A stretch of DNA of 64,000 bases from Eucommia ulmoides (Eukaryota > Streptophyta > Magnoliopsida > Garryales > Eucommiaceae): positions 25,071,566 to 25,135,565 of the forward strand of contig CM028325.1 in assembly GCA_016647705.1 (NCBI GenBank). The letters run 5' to 3'. Below the pieces are notes generated by a model. The model saw only the letters and a program-made list of their open reading frames with translations, ran no database searches and was not told where the DNA came from. A program made the position numbers and the translations under genes. Below, piece after piece: positions 22,613-35,323 of this stretch; within the stretch, counting starts at the first letter, position 1, and each line of letters begins with the position of its first letter.

Positions 22613-23165
22613 GCGCAGTTTGTTCCGCTAGGAAGGCATATTCTAACGGATGGTACGGTACCGTTGCAACTCCTAATCGTGAGGTTAAAACGATCACTAT
22701 GGCTAGCCAGAGAGTGGTGTGGTGATGTGATGTTTTATTATATCGTCTTTGGTGTTTTATCATATTATTTTATACTAATGGTTTGGATGGATTTCATATA
22801 TTTAATATATATATATATATATATGGTGATTCCGAATGGTAGGAAGAAAGAGTTTTCTCGTGGTATGTGATTTTATACTACTGTTCAAAATTTGTTTGTT
22901 TATACATGTTATGCTTGATCCATTTAAATGTTGTATTATTTAGAATGTATTATTATTTTAATTTTTTTTTATTAAGAAGACAGTACACTCGTAGGTGCTG
23001 TAGATAGGCGTTTGTCCCCTACTGACAATAGGTCGAATCCGGAGGTACGATAGGGAAGGAGTTTCTTGGGGGTATCACTTGAGGTGAATTAAATTAGAGG
23101 TTTTGGGTTTTGTATCTTGGATGTTATTGAGAATTTTTGTAGGGATAAGAGTGTCCCCGAGAAGA

Positions 23166-23205
23166 GGATGTATATATATATATATATATTTGGTTGGCTT
23201 TTGTG

Positions 23206-23258
<53 letters not shown>
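23166..23258. repeat. (TA)n microsatellite, expanded in the 5' LTR
   Basis: Two TA runs, the second over 25 units, where the 3' LTR (about 30700-30743) has only a few. They have therefore diverged since insertion. Confidence 0.9.
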
Positions 23259-23262
<4 letters not shown>

Positions 23263-23364
23263 GCGTGTATATTGTCGTCTATAGTAATTGTCTTTCAGGT
23301 GAGAGCGTGTTGACGTCACGTCGGCCCCACAGTGACGGGTGTCCGAGGTGAGGTGTGACAATTT

Positions 23365-23382
23365 TGGTATCATAGCCTAGGT
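23365..23382 (+). other. Primer-binding site of the Tekay-like element
   Basis: tggtatcatagcctaggt lies 4 bp after the LTR. It matches the initiator-Met tRNA 3' end complement (tggtatcagagc) with one mismatch in the first 12 bases. Confidence 0.8.
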
Positions 23383-23574
23383 TATAGGTTTTGTAGACTT
23401 GTTAGTCGGTGTGCCGGTAGGGGGCCATGAGATAGGAAGATGTGTCCGGAAGTCGTACTAGTTGTCTAGTCAGTAGGGAACATTAAGATAGGGGTCTCCG
23501 TGAATAAGGTTGGTATTTGCATGATAGTTATCTAATGCATATTAATCACTTGCATTTTTTTGGTTAAAATAGGT

Positions 23575-26500
23575 ATGGAGCGAGGTAATGAAAGCTTTGG
23601 GAGCGTAAGACCCCAGAGGCAGCTCGAACCCTCGGGGCAAGCAGAATCCCAAGGACAGGGAGATAGGCTTCAAGGATGCCTAAATGCAATTGAGAGGATT
23701 CCGCAGGCTGCTGCCCAGTTGACTAAGCAGCAAGCAATGATAATGGAAAGCCAAATGGCTCAAAGTGAGATTTTAACATCTCAAGCGGTGCACTTAAAGA
23801 GGTTCAAAGAGTTGGACCTTCCGGTCTTCACCGGGACAGCTGGTCCAGCCGATGCTGAAAATTGGCTTAGAGGTGTGAGCCATGTATTTGAGGCGATGGG
23901 GATTGTCGACGATAGTCGAGTTCCCTTTGCCACTTTCCAGTTGAGAGAAGAGGTGGAACATTGGTGGGAGAAAATGGAAAGGCTAATTTTCGGTACTGGC
24001 AGGGGGATTACTTGGGATCGTTTTGTTGGTGTATTTAATAAAAAGTATTTTCCCGAGTCGTATCAATATCAGATGGCAGAGAAATTCATAACGTTAAAGT
24101 AGGGAGAAATGATGATGCAACAATATGAAGTTCGATTTGATGTTTTGTCTTGTTTTGCCCCGGATTTAATTAAAACTGAAAAGGCAAAGTGCCGACGTTT
24201 TCAAAAAGGGCTCAATCTAGAAATTCGTTCTGATTTGACGAGCCGACAAATCAAGAATTATGCTGAGCTAGTGAATACGGCGAAGTTAGTGGAGCAAGAT
24301 GTTCAGGAAGCTATGGAGAGTTGTGAACAGTCTAAGAAAAGTCGATTCGAGTCACCCCGTAGATTTCTGTGCGGTACTTCGCGTAGGGCGGTATCTCAAC
24401 TGCCATTTGCTCGAGCCTAATCATTTGGCCATTCTGTTAGAAGTCAGGGTCCCCGGCATTCATATACTGGGCGACAGCAGAGTACATCGGCATCTAGTAT
24501 GGGTTCGTAAAGATATGGTAGGAGTCAGCCGGTTAGTTAAACTGGGGAAAGCAAATGTTATCAGTGTGGAGCGCCGAGTCATTTTGCTAGAGACTGTCCG
24601 AGGGGAGGATTGATATGCTTTTATTGTCATGAGTCGGGCCACATATCTACGCATTGTCCGAAACTTACTTCTACATCCGTACCTCCTGCGAGTAGTATGG
24701 GTAGTGCGGGTCCTAGCACTGCCCAAGGTTGTGGTAGAGGATCGGCTGGGAGACCTCCGACGCGAGGTCGTGTTTTTGCCACCACCCGACAGGATAGTCA
24801 GGCTGCACCCGATGTCGTTACAGGTATCATGTCATTATATGCTCGTGATGCTTGTGTACTTATTGATCTTTATTCTACACATTCATTTGTTTCGACAACA
24901 TTCATGATGCATGTAGGTCAGTCCCCCAATTCTTTATCATATCACATTATTATTTCTACCCCGGTGGGTGAATCGATTTGGATAGATAGTGTGTTCAAAG
25001 ATTGTCCGCTTCGGGTCAATAATAGGGAGTTGTTGGCAGATTTATTACCCCTGAGTATTCACGATTTTGATGTGATATTGGGTATAGATTTGCTATCTGA
25101 ATATCATGCCACCGTGGATTGTTTTAAGAAGGAAATGATATTCCGAATCTCAGGTGAGCTAGAGTTCATTTTTGCGAGAGATAGAATTATTACACCTGTT
25201 AGTCTAATCTCAGCCCTTGAAGCCCGAAAATTATTGCAGAAAGGATGTCAGGGCTATCTTGCACATGTGATTAACATTAATCAGAGAGAAGTCGCAATGG
25301 CAAATATTCCTATGGTCAAAGATTTTCCCGATGTGTTTATGGATGAATTGCCAGGGTTACCAATATATAGGAAAATAGAATTCACGATTGAGTTATTTCT
25401 AGGAACTGTTCCTATATCGATTCCACCTTATCGTATGACGCCTAACGAGTTGAAGGAATTGAAGGTGCAGTTGCAAGATTTATTGGATCGTGGGTTTATC
25501 AGGCCCAATGTTTCCCAGTGGGGTGCCCCAGTCCTGTTCATAAAAAAAAAAGGATGGCACGATAAGGATGTGTATAGACTATCGGCAATTGAATAAGGTG
25601 ACAGTTCGAAATAAATATCCATTACCTAGGATTGATGATTTATTTGACCAGCTTAAGAAAACTAAGGTGTTTTTCAAGATAGATCTTCGGTCGGGGTATC
25701 ACCAGTTGAAAGTTAGAGATAGTGACGTAGCGAAAATAGCGATCCGTACTAGATATGAACACTATGAATTCCTGGTTATGCCCTTCGGATTAACGAATGC
25801 CCCTGCTGCTTTCATGGATCTGATGAATCGAATTTTTTAACCCTATTTGGATCAATTTATTATCATATTCATAGACGATATATTGATCTATTCCCCAAGC
25901 AGAGAGAAGCATGCAGAATATTTTCGAATCGTGTTGCAGACGTTGCGGGAGAAAAGACTATATGCAAAATTTAGTAAATGTGAATTCTGGTTAGATCATG
26001 TGATATTTTTGGGGCACGTTATTTCGAGAGATAGTATTCAAGTAGATCCAAAGAAAGTTGAAGCTATTGTTCAATAGAAAAGGCCAAGGAATGTGACGGA
26101 AGTTCGAAGTTTTTTAGGATTGGCGGGTTATTATCGACGGTTTGTTCAAGGCTTTTCTGTGATAGCTACCCCGTTGACTCGTTTGACTTGCAAAGAATCC
26201 AAGTTTGAATGGACCGATAAATGTGAACAAAGTTTCCAAGAGTTGAAGAATAGATTGATATCGGCATCAATCTTATCCCTCTCGACAGAATGAGGTGGCT
26301 TCGTGATTTATAGCGACGCATCGCACTAAGGGCTGGGATGTGTTTTGATGCAACATGGTCATGTAATCGCATACGCATCTCGGCAACTGAAGAATCATGA
26401 GCATAATTACCCTACGCATGATCTGGAGCTGGTAGCGATTGTATTTGCCTTGAAGATCTGGAGGCATTATTTGTATGGCAAAACCTGTGAAATATACATT

Positions 26501-28213
26501 GATCATCAGAGTTTAAAATATCTGTTTACCCAGAAGGTGTTAAATTTGAGACAAAGGCATTGGATAGAGTTGATTAAAGACTATGATTGCACTATCAACT
26601 ACCATCCAAGGAAATCTAATGTTGTAGTAGATACTTTAAGTCGGAAATCGGCCGGTTCGATCGCACACATTCAAGTAGTTCATACTAATCTGTATACTGA
26701 GTTGAGATCGATGCGAGTTTAGTTAGCGGTTGGTCAGACGGCGGCATTGCTTGCGACGTTGACGTTGAGGCCGACGTTGATAGATCGTATTATTGAAGCT
26801 TAGAAGTCAGATGATCAATTAGGAAGGATTCGAAATGAATTGAAAAATGGGTTCAAAACTGATTATCAGATTAGAGATAGTGATGAGGCGTTGATAATTG
26901 GCAATAGACTGTGTATGCCTAATGATATTAATTTGAAGAAGGATATTTTAGAAGAGACGCATAGCTCCGCTTATGCAATGCATCCAGGCAGTACCAAAAT
27001 GTACCGAGACCTACGTAAGCATTATTGGTGGATTGAAATGAAGTGAAAAATCACAGAATTTGTTGCCAGATGTCTAATTTGCCAGCAAGTAAAGATTGAG
27101 CATCGGCGTCCAAGTGGGTTGCTGCAACCTCTACCTATTTCCGAGTGGAAATGGGAGCATATTATGATGGATTTTGTTTCGGGATTACCCCGTACTCAAA
27201 AAGGTCATAATTCCATTTGGATGATCGTCGACAGGCTTACCAAGTCTGCTAATTTTCTGGCTGTAAAGACGACATATTCACTTAAGAAGTATGCTCAATT
27301 GTATATTGATGAGATTGTGAGGTTACACGGCGCCCCGGTTTCTATAGTGTCGGATAAAGATCTGAAATTTACTTTGAGATTCTGGCCAAGTCTTCAGACT
27401 GCTTTGGGTACTAAGCTGAACTTTAGCACTGCTTTCCATCCTCAGACAGATGGTCAATTGGAGCGTACAATTCATACGTTGGAGGATATGCTGAGAGGAT
27501 GTGTGTTAGAATTTCCTGGTAGTTGGGATGATTATTTGTCGTTGATGGAATTCGCTTACAACAACAGCTACCATTCGGCTATTGAGATGGCCCCATATGA
27601 TGCATTGTATGGTAGGAAATGCAAAACCCCAGTCTGTTGGACTGAGGTGGGTGAGCGAAAATTGTTGGCGTCGGATATAGCTCAGATGACTGCGGATAAA
27701 GTGAAGGTGATTCGGGAAAAATTAAAAACTTCTCAAAGTCGACAAAAGAGTTACGCAAATAATTGCTGGCGGGAGTTGGAGTTCGAAGTGGGAGATCATG
27801 TATTTTTGTGTATCTCTCCGTGGAAATGTATAATGAGGTTCGGAAAGAAAGGGAAGTTGAGTCCAAGATATGTCGGACCATATGAAATTGTAAATCAGGT
27901 TGGCACAGTAGCGTATAAACTTGCATTACCTCCAGAGTTGTCTCATTTACACGACGTTTTCCATGTATTGATGCTTCAGAAATATGTGCCAAACCCTTCT
28001 CATGTGTTGACTTCGCAGCCGATCGAATTGAAAGAAGATTTGACTTACGTTGAAGAACCAGTTCAAATTTTAAGCCGAAAAGATCAGGTGTTGCGAATGA
28101 AAACAATTCCGTTAGTCAAAGTATTGTGGCGCAGTCACACAGTGGAAAAGGCGACATGGGAGCGCGAAGACGAGATGAGGACCAAATACCAACATTTGTT
28201 CGATAAGGTATGA
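23575..28213 (+). pseudogene. gag-pol polyprotein remnant of the Tekay-like chromovirus
   Basis: From ATG 23575 the gag frame reads through LPVFTGTAGPADAENWL and two CCHC knuckles (CYQCGAPSHFARDC, CFYCHESGHISTHC). The protease site is altered (LIDLYSTHSFV instead of the usual D-S/T-G core). A frameshift occurs in an A run at about 25540-25550. After it, RT ([29 protein letters not shown]), RNase H (YSDAS), the H2C2 integrase zinc motif, integrase catalytic core (MMDFVSGLP, IVSDKD, HPQTDGQLE) and a C-terminal VEKATWEREDEMR typical of chromodomain tails follow in one frame. In-frame stops lie at 24100, 24418, about 24508 and 24538, 25838, 26075, 26291, 26720, 27044 and others, often replacing Trp, Gln or Arg codons, as expected after cytosine deamination. 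It cannot encode a working polyprotein. Confidence 0.93.
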
Positions 28214-28235
28214 AAATTTCGGGACGAAATTTCTT

Positions 28236-28250
28236 TTAGTAGAGAAGAGT
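28236..28250 (+). other. Polypurine tract of the Tekay-like element
   Basis: A purine-rich tract (agtagagaagag) lies directly before the 3' LTR, following the phrase 'gggacgaaatttcttt' usual in this clade. Confidence 0.65.
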
Positions 28251-30840
28251 TGTAAGACCCCGACTCAGATCATACGTCATTTTAGTTGCGTTTAGAGTAA
28301 TTGAGAAAATTCGGGTGAAATTGGGTAAATTTAAAATTTCAAATTAAAAGTTTAAGGGTCCAATTGTAAATTTTCGAAAATTTATAAAAGCTAAAAAGAC
28401 TAAGGAGAGAAAAATAAAAATTTAGGGGGGAGGAATGAGTAAATTAACTAAAGATATTTTTATATATATGTATATATATTTATGCATGTGTGTGTGTGCG
28501 CCCTGCGATCATACGGAAGGAACGAGAGAGAGGGGCAACGTGGCATTGTGTATTCCACAAATTCATCTATATATATGTATGCATGGTGATCGGGGATCGC
28601 AAATATTCTAGAGAAAAATCGAAAGAGAGAAAGAGAGAAGAAACGGAGGAGGAGAAGCCGTCAGAGAAGATGATCGCCGGTTTTCAGCGTGAAAGGGGTA
28701 TTCCAAGGGTTGTTGGTCGTTTTGTTGGGTGAAATAGGTGAGTGTGTCGTTCTTTTGGTTCGTTTGAAAGCCAGTGTGTGTGTGAAGTATGTGTGTGCTC
28801 TGTTTGGCAATTTCGAGTACAATCGATGGTGTGAATGGTGGTTTTGGTGTGTGTTTTGGTTGGGTTTGATGGGGGTGAAGTTGGTAGTTTTAGTTGTTAG
28901 ATTGGGGTGGTTGATCGTGAAGGTGGAGTGGTGAATTTGGTGTTCGGAGCTGGTGACGAAAAATGAGAAAAATGAAGGGTTGTTTTGTCAGGAGGAAGAA
29001 GGTCAGGGACGGAGGGCATTTCGCTTAGGCGGTGGAAGTTCGCTTAGGCGGTAAAAGATCAGGGAGCAAGAAAATCGCGTGTTTGCCTAGGCGGTGGGGT
29101 TCTCGCCTAGGCGAAAACCCGTCAGTGTGTTAACTGAGAAAAGGAAGAGCTAGTTCGCCGCGGCGGTGGAAGCTGAGACAAAAATAACTAAAATTTTAAG
29201 GAGATCGGCAATTGGTTTGGAACGGGTAACATTTCTAAATAGAATTTATGATTTCTAAACTTAGTTTTTAGTTTTAAACTGTTAAAAATGAAAATAAGAA
29301 ACAATGGGATCGTTTATCGTTTATATGAATCAAGTTCATAAAATAAGCTTTAACGGTACTAAAACTCGTTAAATCATATTTTCACATAATAAAACACGGG
29401 GAATGGGAAATTAATGAACGTAGGGCTTGCATTGCACTAATAGGTTAATTTTCTCTATCATATTAATTTAAGCCTTGTAACTAATTGGTTCGTGGGCACC
29501 GGAGAATCAGTAGCGGAGAGTCGGGGGAGCTTGTGAGTGTGGATTTTCAGGTGAGTGTACTGTCTTCTTGCAAAAATCTATTTTCATATATATATGATGA
29601 AATATGTGTTACTTAAAGTAGGACAATTTTATAAATGATATGGATCAAACAGGTTTTGGGTGAGTTGGTAAAGTGGATTTTCGTTGAATTATGTTGGTTT
29701 TAAAAGAACGTTAAAAAATGATTAGTTGGATTTGGGTGATTTTAAAGGAAAGTGGAACAATGCCTGGTTTTCTAAAAATAAATGTGGAAAAATGGTTTTT
29801 ATTGAAATAAGTGGGTATTTTTAAAAAAGAGTGAAAAACATGATTTTGGATATTCTCTCCGTAAGGGGTGTGGATTTTTGGACAATATTGTTGTGGATAT
29901 TACTTCCCCTAAGGGATGTGGATTTTTGACGATATCGTTGATTTGGACGATGCCATATTTTCTTCCCGAAAGGGATGTGGATTCTTCCCGAAAGGGATGT
30001 GGATTCTTCCCGTAAAGGGTGTGGATTATATTCTCCCCTTAAGGGGTATGGATTATATTCTCCCCGTAAGTGGTGTGGATCCCGTATGGGATGTGGATAT
30101 TCTCCCCGTAAGGGATGTGGATTATATTTCTCCCCGAAAGTAGTGTGGATTATACTGCGCAGTTTGTTCTGCTAGGAAGGCATATCCTAACGGATGGTAT
30201 GGTACCGTTGTAACTTCTGATCGTGAGGTTAAAATGATTACTATGGCTAGCCAGAGAGTAGTGTAGTGTTTTATTATATCGTCTTTGGTGTTTTATCATA
30301 TTATTTTATACTGATGGTTTAGATGGATTTCATATATATAGATATAGATAGATGATGATTCTGAATGGTAGGAAGAATGAGTTTTCTCGTGGTATATGAT
30401 TTTTATACTACTGTTCAAAATTTGTTTGTTTATACATGTTATGCTTTATCCATTTAAATGTTGTATTATTTAGAATGTATTATTATTTTAAAATGTTTTT
30501 ATTAAGAAGACAGTACACTCGTAGGTGTTGTAGATAAGTGTTTGTCCCCTACTGGCAATAGGTCGGATCCGGAGGTGCGATAGGGAAGGAGTTTCTTGGA
30601 GGTATCACTTGAGGTGAATCAAATGAGAAGTTTTGGGTTTTGTATCTTGGATGTTATTGAGAATTTTTGTAGGGACAAGAGTGTCCCTGAGTAGAGGATG
30701 TATTTATATATTCGGTTGGCTTTTGTGATTATATATATTTATGCGTGTATATTGTCGTCTATAGTAATTGTATTTCAAGTGAGAGCGTGTCGACGTCGCG
30801 TCGGCCCCACAGTGACGAGTGTCCGGGATGGAGTGTGACA
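28251..30840 (+). repeat. 3' LTR of the Tekay-like element
   Basis: Same ends as the 5' LTR and co-linear with it. It lacks part of the gccgaggcg patch and has shorter TA runs. Its minisatellite is at 29850-30155. Confidence 0.92.
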
Positions 30841-31317
30841 TTCTATATATCTCTAATGTCTAATTCATTCAATTAAATTGATATCTCTATATTAATGAAA
30901 CTCTTTTCTTTTCTCTCTCTCCCACTACTCTCTCTTCTACTCGTCCCCTCGTCTTTTGTTTTTGTTTTTTTGAATTATTTAATCAGAAAAATAAAGAGTG
31001 TAATATCACACTCAAGTTTTTGTAAAATGATAAGTCCCAAGATCTAATCAGTTAGTTTGGAAAAGTCTAACCCAAGGAGGCTCTTTAATTTTAGAAGATT
31101 GTAGAGACCACAAGGGTTATCTAGATTATATAACCTTGTACATCTCTAGATGTGTATAAAGTGTTCTTGAAAATTCTTGTAGAGAATATCTAGGATATTT
31201 TAGAGGAACTTTCTAGGAATTGTATCTCGATCTTCAGACCAAATCAATTTTCATCAATTCCAAAACCTATAAAAGGGGAGGAAATGATTTACTTCAAACT
31301 ATACAAAAGATCCAAAG
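30841..31317 (+). other. Gene-free DNA, possibly an old LTR remnant
   Basis: It contains a TATA-like cctataaaagggg near 31268 and a stretch ('tagagaatatctaggat') with the feel of a retrotransposon LTR, but no ends, duplication or coding part are visible. Confidence 0.25.
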
Positions 31318-31377
31318 AGTGATACGGCAAATTTTAAAAAATCAAGATACAAATATGATTTATTACTTTTTTTTATA

Positions 31378-31421
<44 letters not shown>

Positions 31422-31481
31422 TCTCATATTATTTAGATTACCGACAAATTTCACAAATCATTTCTTACATAAAAATAATAA
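31318..31481. repeat. Repeat R1, second copy, left half
   Basis: It matches 19282-19440 including the (ATT)n run and 'ttcacaaatca' and 'ttacataaaaa' phrases. It stops at the 8-bp aataataa that is duplicated at 35324. Confidence 0.8.
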
Positions 31482-32274
31482 AGAGACATGTACTAGGAGA
31501 TCCGTTTTTAGGTTTTCAAGAACCAATCAAACACCCCCCCCCTTTTTTTTTTTTTTTTTCGCACCAATAACTCATTTTTGGATTTTCTTAACCAAAATAC
31601 CCTCATTTATAATTCACACCAAAATACCCTCATTCATAGATTCACGTCCTATTCACCCTCATCTCCACCGACCTATTCATCATCGCCGTCGTTGATCAAC
31701 TCGCCGTCGTGGTTCGTATTCATCGTCGCCGTCGCCGTTGACTTCTCTGTTCATATCGTTGTTTATTCTTCGAGTCTTCGCTGTCAATGTCATCGTCACC
31801 TTCTTTGTTCGCCGTCGTCATTCTTTGAGTCTTCGCCGTAACTATTCATCGTTGAACGAATTCCTCAACTGCCGCCCTGAAAATGTTCGCGACTACACTG
31901 ATGCATCTAGGGTTTGAATTCAAAAAGTATTTATTACATATTCACCCCATATTTAATTTTTAGTTTTAATTTTGATCTTCTTTTACATTTTCATTCCTAA
32001 ACTTCTAATCAAATCCAAAATTAAATTCTCATCATGCTAAAAAATTGATGAATTCAAACAAACTGTGCGTGTTAATGTGTAACACTCAAACCAAACACCA
32101 TCAAAACAGCTCATACTAAAAAACGATCAAACCACAACCAATACATTGAATGTAACATTTTCTAATATTTCCAAAATTCAAGTTTCAAAATTGCATGTTT
32201 AATGTAATATTGTCTAAAATTCTCAAACAAATCAATTTAGAACTTGCCAATTGACCCCTCAATTTGTTTTCAGT

Positions 32275-32760
32275 GTGTGTTAAATATAACACTTTCTAGT
32301 ATTGCCAAATTCAAAATTCAAAGTGAGTGTTGAATGTAACACTTCCTAATATTGCAAAAATTCAAAATTCAAAGTGGTTGTTGAATGTAACACTATCTAA
32401 CGTGTTGATTGTAACATTGTCTAATATTCTCAAAATCAAATTTTAGAAATTCAACAAATTGAATTCCCATTATTTTCGATGTGTGTGTTGAATGTAACAC
32501 TTTTTAATATTGCCAAATTCAAAATTCAAAGTGGGTGTTCGATGTAACACTTCCTAATATTGTCAAAATTCAAAGTGGTTGTTGAATGTAACACTATCTA
32601 ACGTGTTGATTGTAACATTATCTAATATTCTCAAAATCAAAATTTAGAATTCACCAATTGAATTGCGATTGTTTTCTTTGTGTGTGTTGAATGTAACATT
32701 TTCTAATATTGTCAAAATTCAAAATTCAAAGTGTGTGTTAATTGTAACACTGTCTAATTT
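32275..32760. repeat. Higher-order tandem repeat, units of about 200-207 bp
   Basis: Units start at about 32275, 32482 and 32682 (third incomplete). Each contains three or four sub-units of the form 'gttgaatgtaacact' + 'tctaatattg' + 'caaaattcaaagtg'. Confidence 0.8.
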
Positions 32761-32923
32761 TGCTGAAATATTCAAAAACAACAAACGTGTTGAATGTAAC
32801 ATTGTCTAAGCTAAAATATCGGAGATAACTTATCATCAATCCAAAACATATAAGACTTATCATCAATTCTTATGTGTTGAATGTAACATTCAAGCTCAGA
32901 TCTAGCAAATCATTCAAAAAATC

Positions 32924-34134
32924 GTCAATGCTCACAATCAATATACGTGTTGAATGTAACACTGTCTAAATCTTGACAAAAAATCAAAAAAGTATACGTG
33001 TTGAATGTAACACTGTCTACTACTTCGAGTGTTACATTCATGCATGCCCCTTCTCATTCATGATCAAATTTGAATGTAAGGTTCATGAGACAATCTAAAT
33101 CAATAAAAGAAAATCGACAAATCAAAACAATATGCGTATTGACCTCCTGGTGCATGGCCCCTTCTCATTCATGCTCAAATTTTATAAAAATCAAATCGAA
33201 TAACAAACATGATCATGTGATATAAACGAGGGATATGGAAAAAATTGGGAATGAACCTTGCATGATTTATGCGACTTTATAAACAAAAAAAAAAAACACA
33301 ATTAACTTATTGAAATATGCCTCCAACTCAAGAGCAAGTACCATTTGAAATTCAAACTACCTTCCTGAATCGAACTATTGATTATTTACACGATCAATTA
33401 TTCTTCTGGGTTGCATTGACAACAATTAGGACGAATCTAAAATAGTTATATCAAATCCCCTAAAGGGTGTGTGGAACTAAGATCAAAGCAAATTCTTACT
33501 CACCTTGATCATATTTGCAATTCCAAAGTAGCCACTTCGAAAGCCACTGAATTCAAATTGGGTAAACAGAAAAGACCTTCAAAAAGGATTTGAACAAAGA
33601 GTAACGACACAAGCATCCATTAGAAAAAGCTCTGATTCAAGAAGTGCTTTATAGTGTTAAGCTAGGGCGGAAAGCTATCATGCTTTAAAGTGTTAACACA
33701 TCCTAAAAGGCCAAAATTCAAAATTCAAGGTGCGTATTGAATGTAACAATGTCTAGTGTGTTGAATGTAACACTCAATCCAAATATAGGGGATAACTTTT
33801 CATCATGCTCAAAATTGATAAATCAAACCGAATAACAAACAGGGAGTGTCAATGCTCACAATCAATATACGTATTGAATATAATACTGTCTAAATCTTGC
33901 AAAAAAAAAAAAAAAATGCGTGTTGAATGTAACATTGTTTACTATTTTGAGTGTTACATTCATGCATGCCCCTTCTCATTCATGCTCAAATTTGAATATA
34001 AGGTTCATGATACAATCAAAATCAACCGAAACGAAATCAACAAATCAAAACAATATGCGTATTGACCTCCTGATGCATGCCTCTTCTCATTTATACTCAA
34101 ATTTTATAAAAAACAAACTAAATAACAAACATGA
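32924..34134. repeat. Direct repeat of about 288 bp within the insertion
   Basis: Copies at 32924-33212 and 33848-34134 share 'gtcaatgctcacaatcaata', 'gagtgttacattcatgcatg', 'ccccttctcattcatgctca', and 'gcgtattgacctcctg'. The DNA between shows a further single TGAATGTAACA group. Confidence 0.8.
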
Positions 34135-34506
34135 AAGTGTCGATTGTCCCATGAATGTAATGCTTCCTAATATTGCAAAAATTCAAAATTTAAGTTCGTG
34201 TTGAATATAACACTGTTTATTGTGTTGAATGTAACACTGTTTAAACTCAACCAAAATCCATGCAAACTAACACTCAGGATCAAAAATGAGAAAAAGATAG
34301 AAGGTGGAAACATATATTCACAAAATCAATGATTTCAAAACTACCAATTCTTCAGTAAATCGTTGATATAAAAATACCAAAAAACATTGTTGAAAATGGG
34401 GGAAGATCCTTAAACCCTAAAAATCAAGTTCTGCAAACCCTAAAAATCAAGTTCTGCAAATGAAATAAAAAATCGTTCATGGAAGACACCAAAAATCATC
34501 ATTGAA

Positions 34507-34525
34507 GGGGGGGGGGGGGGGGGGG
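34507..34525. repeat. Poly-G run
   Basis: Nineteen consecutive G on the plus strand, capable of G-quadruplex formation. A poly-C/poly-T pair lies at 31535-31560 near the other end of the same insertion. Confidence 0.9.
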
Positions 34526-35323
34526 ATCTAATTGAGATAATTTCATCAATTATTCCAACCCTAAACCCTAAAATCAATTTCTGCAAATGAAATCAAAAAC
34601 CGAAATCAACAAAAATCGAAAAAATCGAAAGTTGAAATCGGCATAGTGATATATATAGGGAAATAAAAATAAAAATCGAAATCATCAATTATTTCATCCC
34701 CCTTAAAATCCTAAATCGATTCTGCAAAATGAAACCCTAAATCGATTTCTACAAAATGAACTCAAATCGAAAACAACAAATCGAGAATCAAAAAAATTGA
34801 GAGGGGCATGCACTAGGACGTCGACGAAAAAAAGAGATCTTGAACAATAATAAGCAATGAATATATATATATATATATATATATATGTAAAACACATATC
34901 AACGAACTCACGAAATACCGATTGGCAGCGGTGGCGACGGTTGAACGCAAGGCAGAGAAGAGAGTCGATGAGTTCGACGGCGAAAAACAGCAATGAAATC
35001 ATAGGACAATCAATATGGTGACGGGGTGCAGCGAAAAACGACGATGAATCACGGGCGGATATGACAACGATGGGGTGGAGACTATGGCGGTGGAGAAAGA
35101 AGACAGCAATGGCGATCGCAAATGAAAGAAAACGTCACGAAAAGTAGAGAGAGATTAGGGTTAAATGAGTAATGGCAAAACTGTAATCTGACATGTACAA
35201 TTTTTTAAAAATGGGACTATCAGTTCAAAAAATAATTAGGATATGAGTTTTTTGTTCAAATTTAACTAATTGGTATTTATTGGTACATAGAAAGTTAAAT
35301 TGGTACTTAGTGGTAATTCTTCC

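Larger units (their letters stand above)
20751..23360 (+). repeat. 5' LTR of the Tekay-like element
   Basis: TG...CA ends. It differs from the 3' LTR by scattered substitutions, a shorter gcc-rich deletion partner (21,650-21,690 is longer here) and much longer TA runs (23166-23258). Confidence 0.92.
20751..30840 (+). mobile_element. Complete Ty3/gypsy chromovirus, Tekay/Del-like, coding region dead
   Basis: LTRs of 2610 bp (20751-23360) and 2590 bp (28251-30840) both start TGTAAGACCCC and end GTGACA. Five-base flanks are tttta (left) and ttcta (right), a duplication with one mismatch. The tRNA-type primer site follows the 5' LTR and a purine-rich tract precedes the 3' LTR. Domain order gag, protease, RT, RNase H, integrase, chromodomain-like end marks Ty3/gypsy chromoviruses; LTRs over 2 kb suit the Tekay clade (inference). 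Confidence 0.93.
31482..35323. mobile_element. 3.84-kb non-coding insertion with TGTAACA-type arrays, splitting R1
   Basis: The insertion is flanked by aataataa (31474-31481 and 35324-35331), and the two halves of R1 continue across it, so the limits are well defined. The left end has a leader-like, CCGTCG-rich segment (31650-31910) and the right end, inverted, a similar one (34900-35160, with 'aaccctaatctctctctac'). Between them are tandem repeats. No transposase or long frame is seen. Terminal inverted repeats are weak. An 8-bp duplication suits hAT or MULE-type insertion; class not resolved. Confidence 0.6.

Noticed and set aside
23013..23050. Possible tRNA-like sequence with 'ggtcgaatccgg'
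   Set aside because: Present in both LTRs, no cloverleaf around the B-box-like phrase.
27579..28106. Minus-strand frame of 175 codons
   Set aside because: Antisense shadow of integrase in the Tekay-like element; no recognisable motif.
31578..31841. Frame of 87 codons starting near 31578
   Set aside because: Low-complexity CCGTCG/Ser-rich sequence inside the non-coding insertion, no conserved motif; at most a captured leader fragment.
32090..34260. Possible CRISPR-like array
   Set aside because: Repeats are degenerate and tandem, without uniform unique spacers, in plant DNA next to TEs. It is a satellite-like array.
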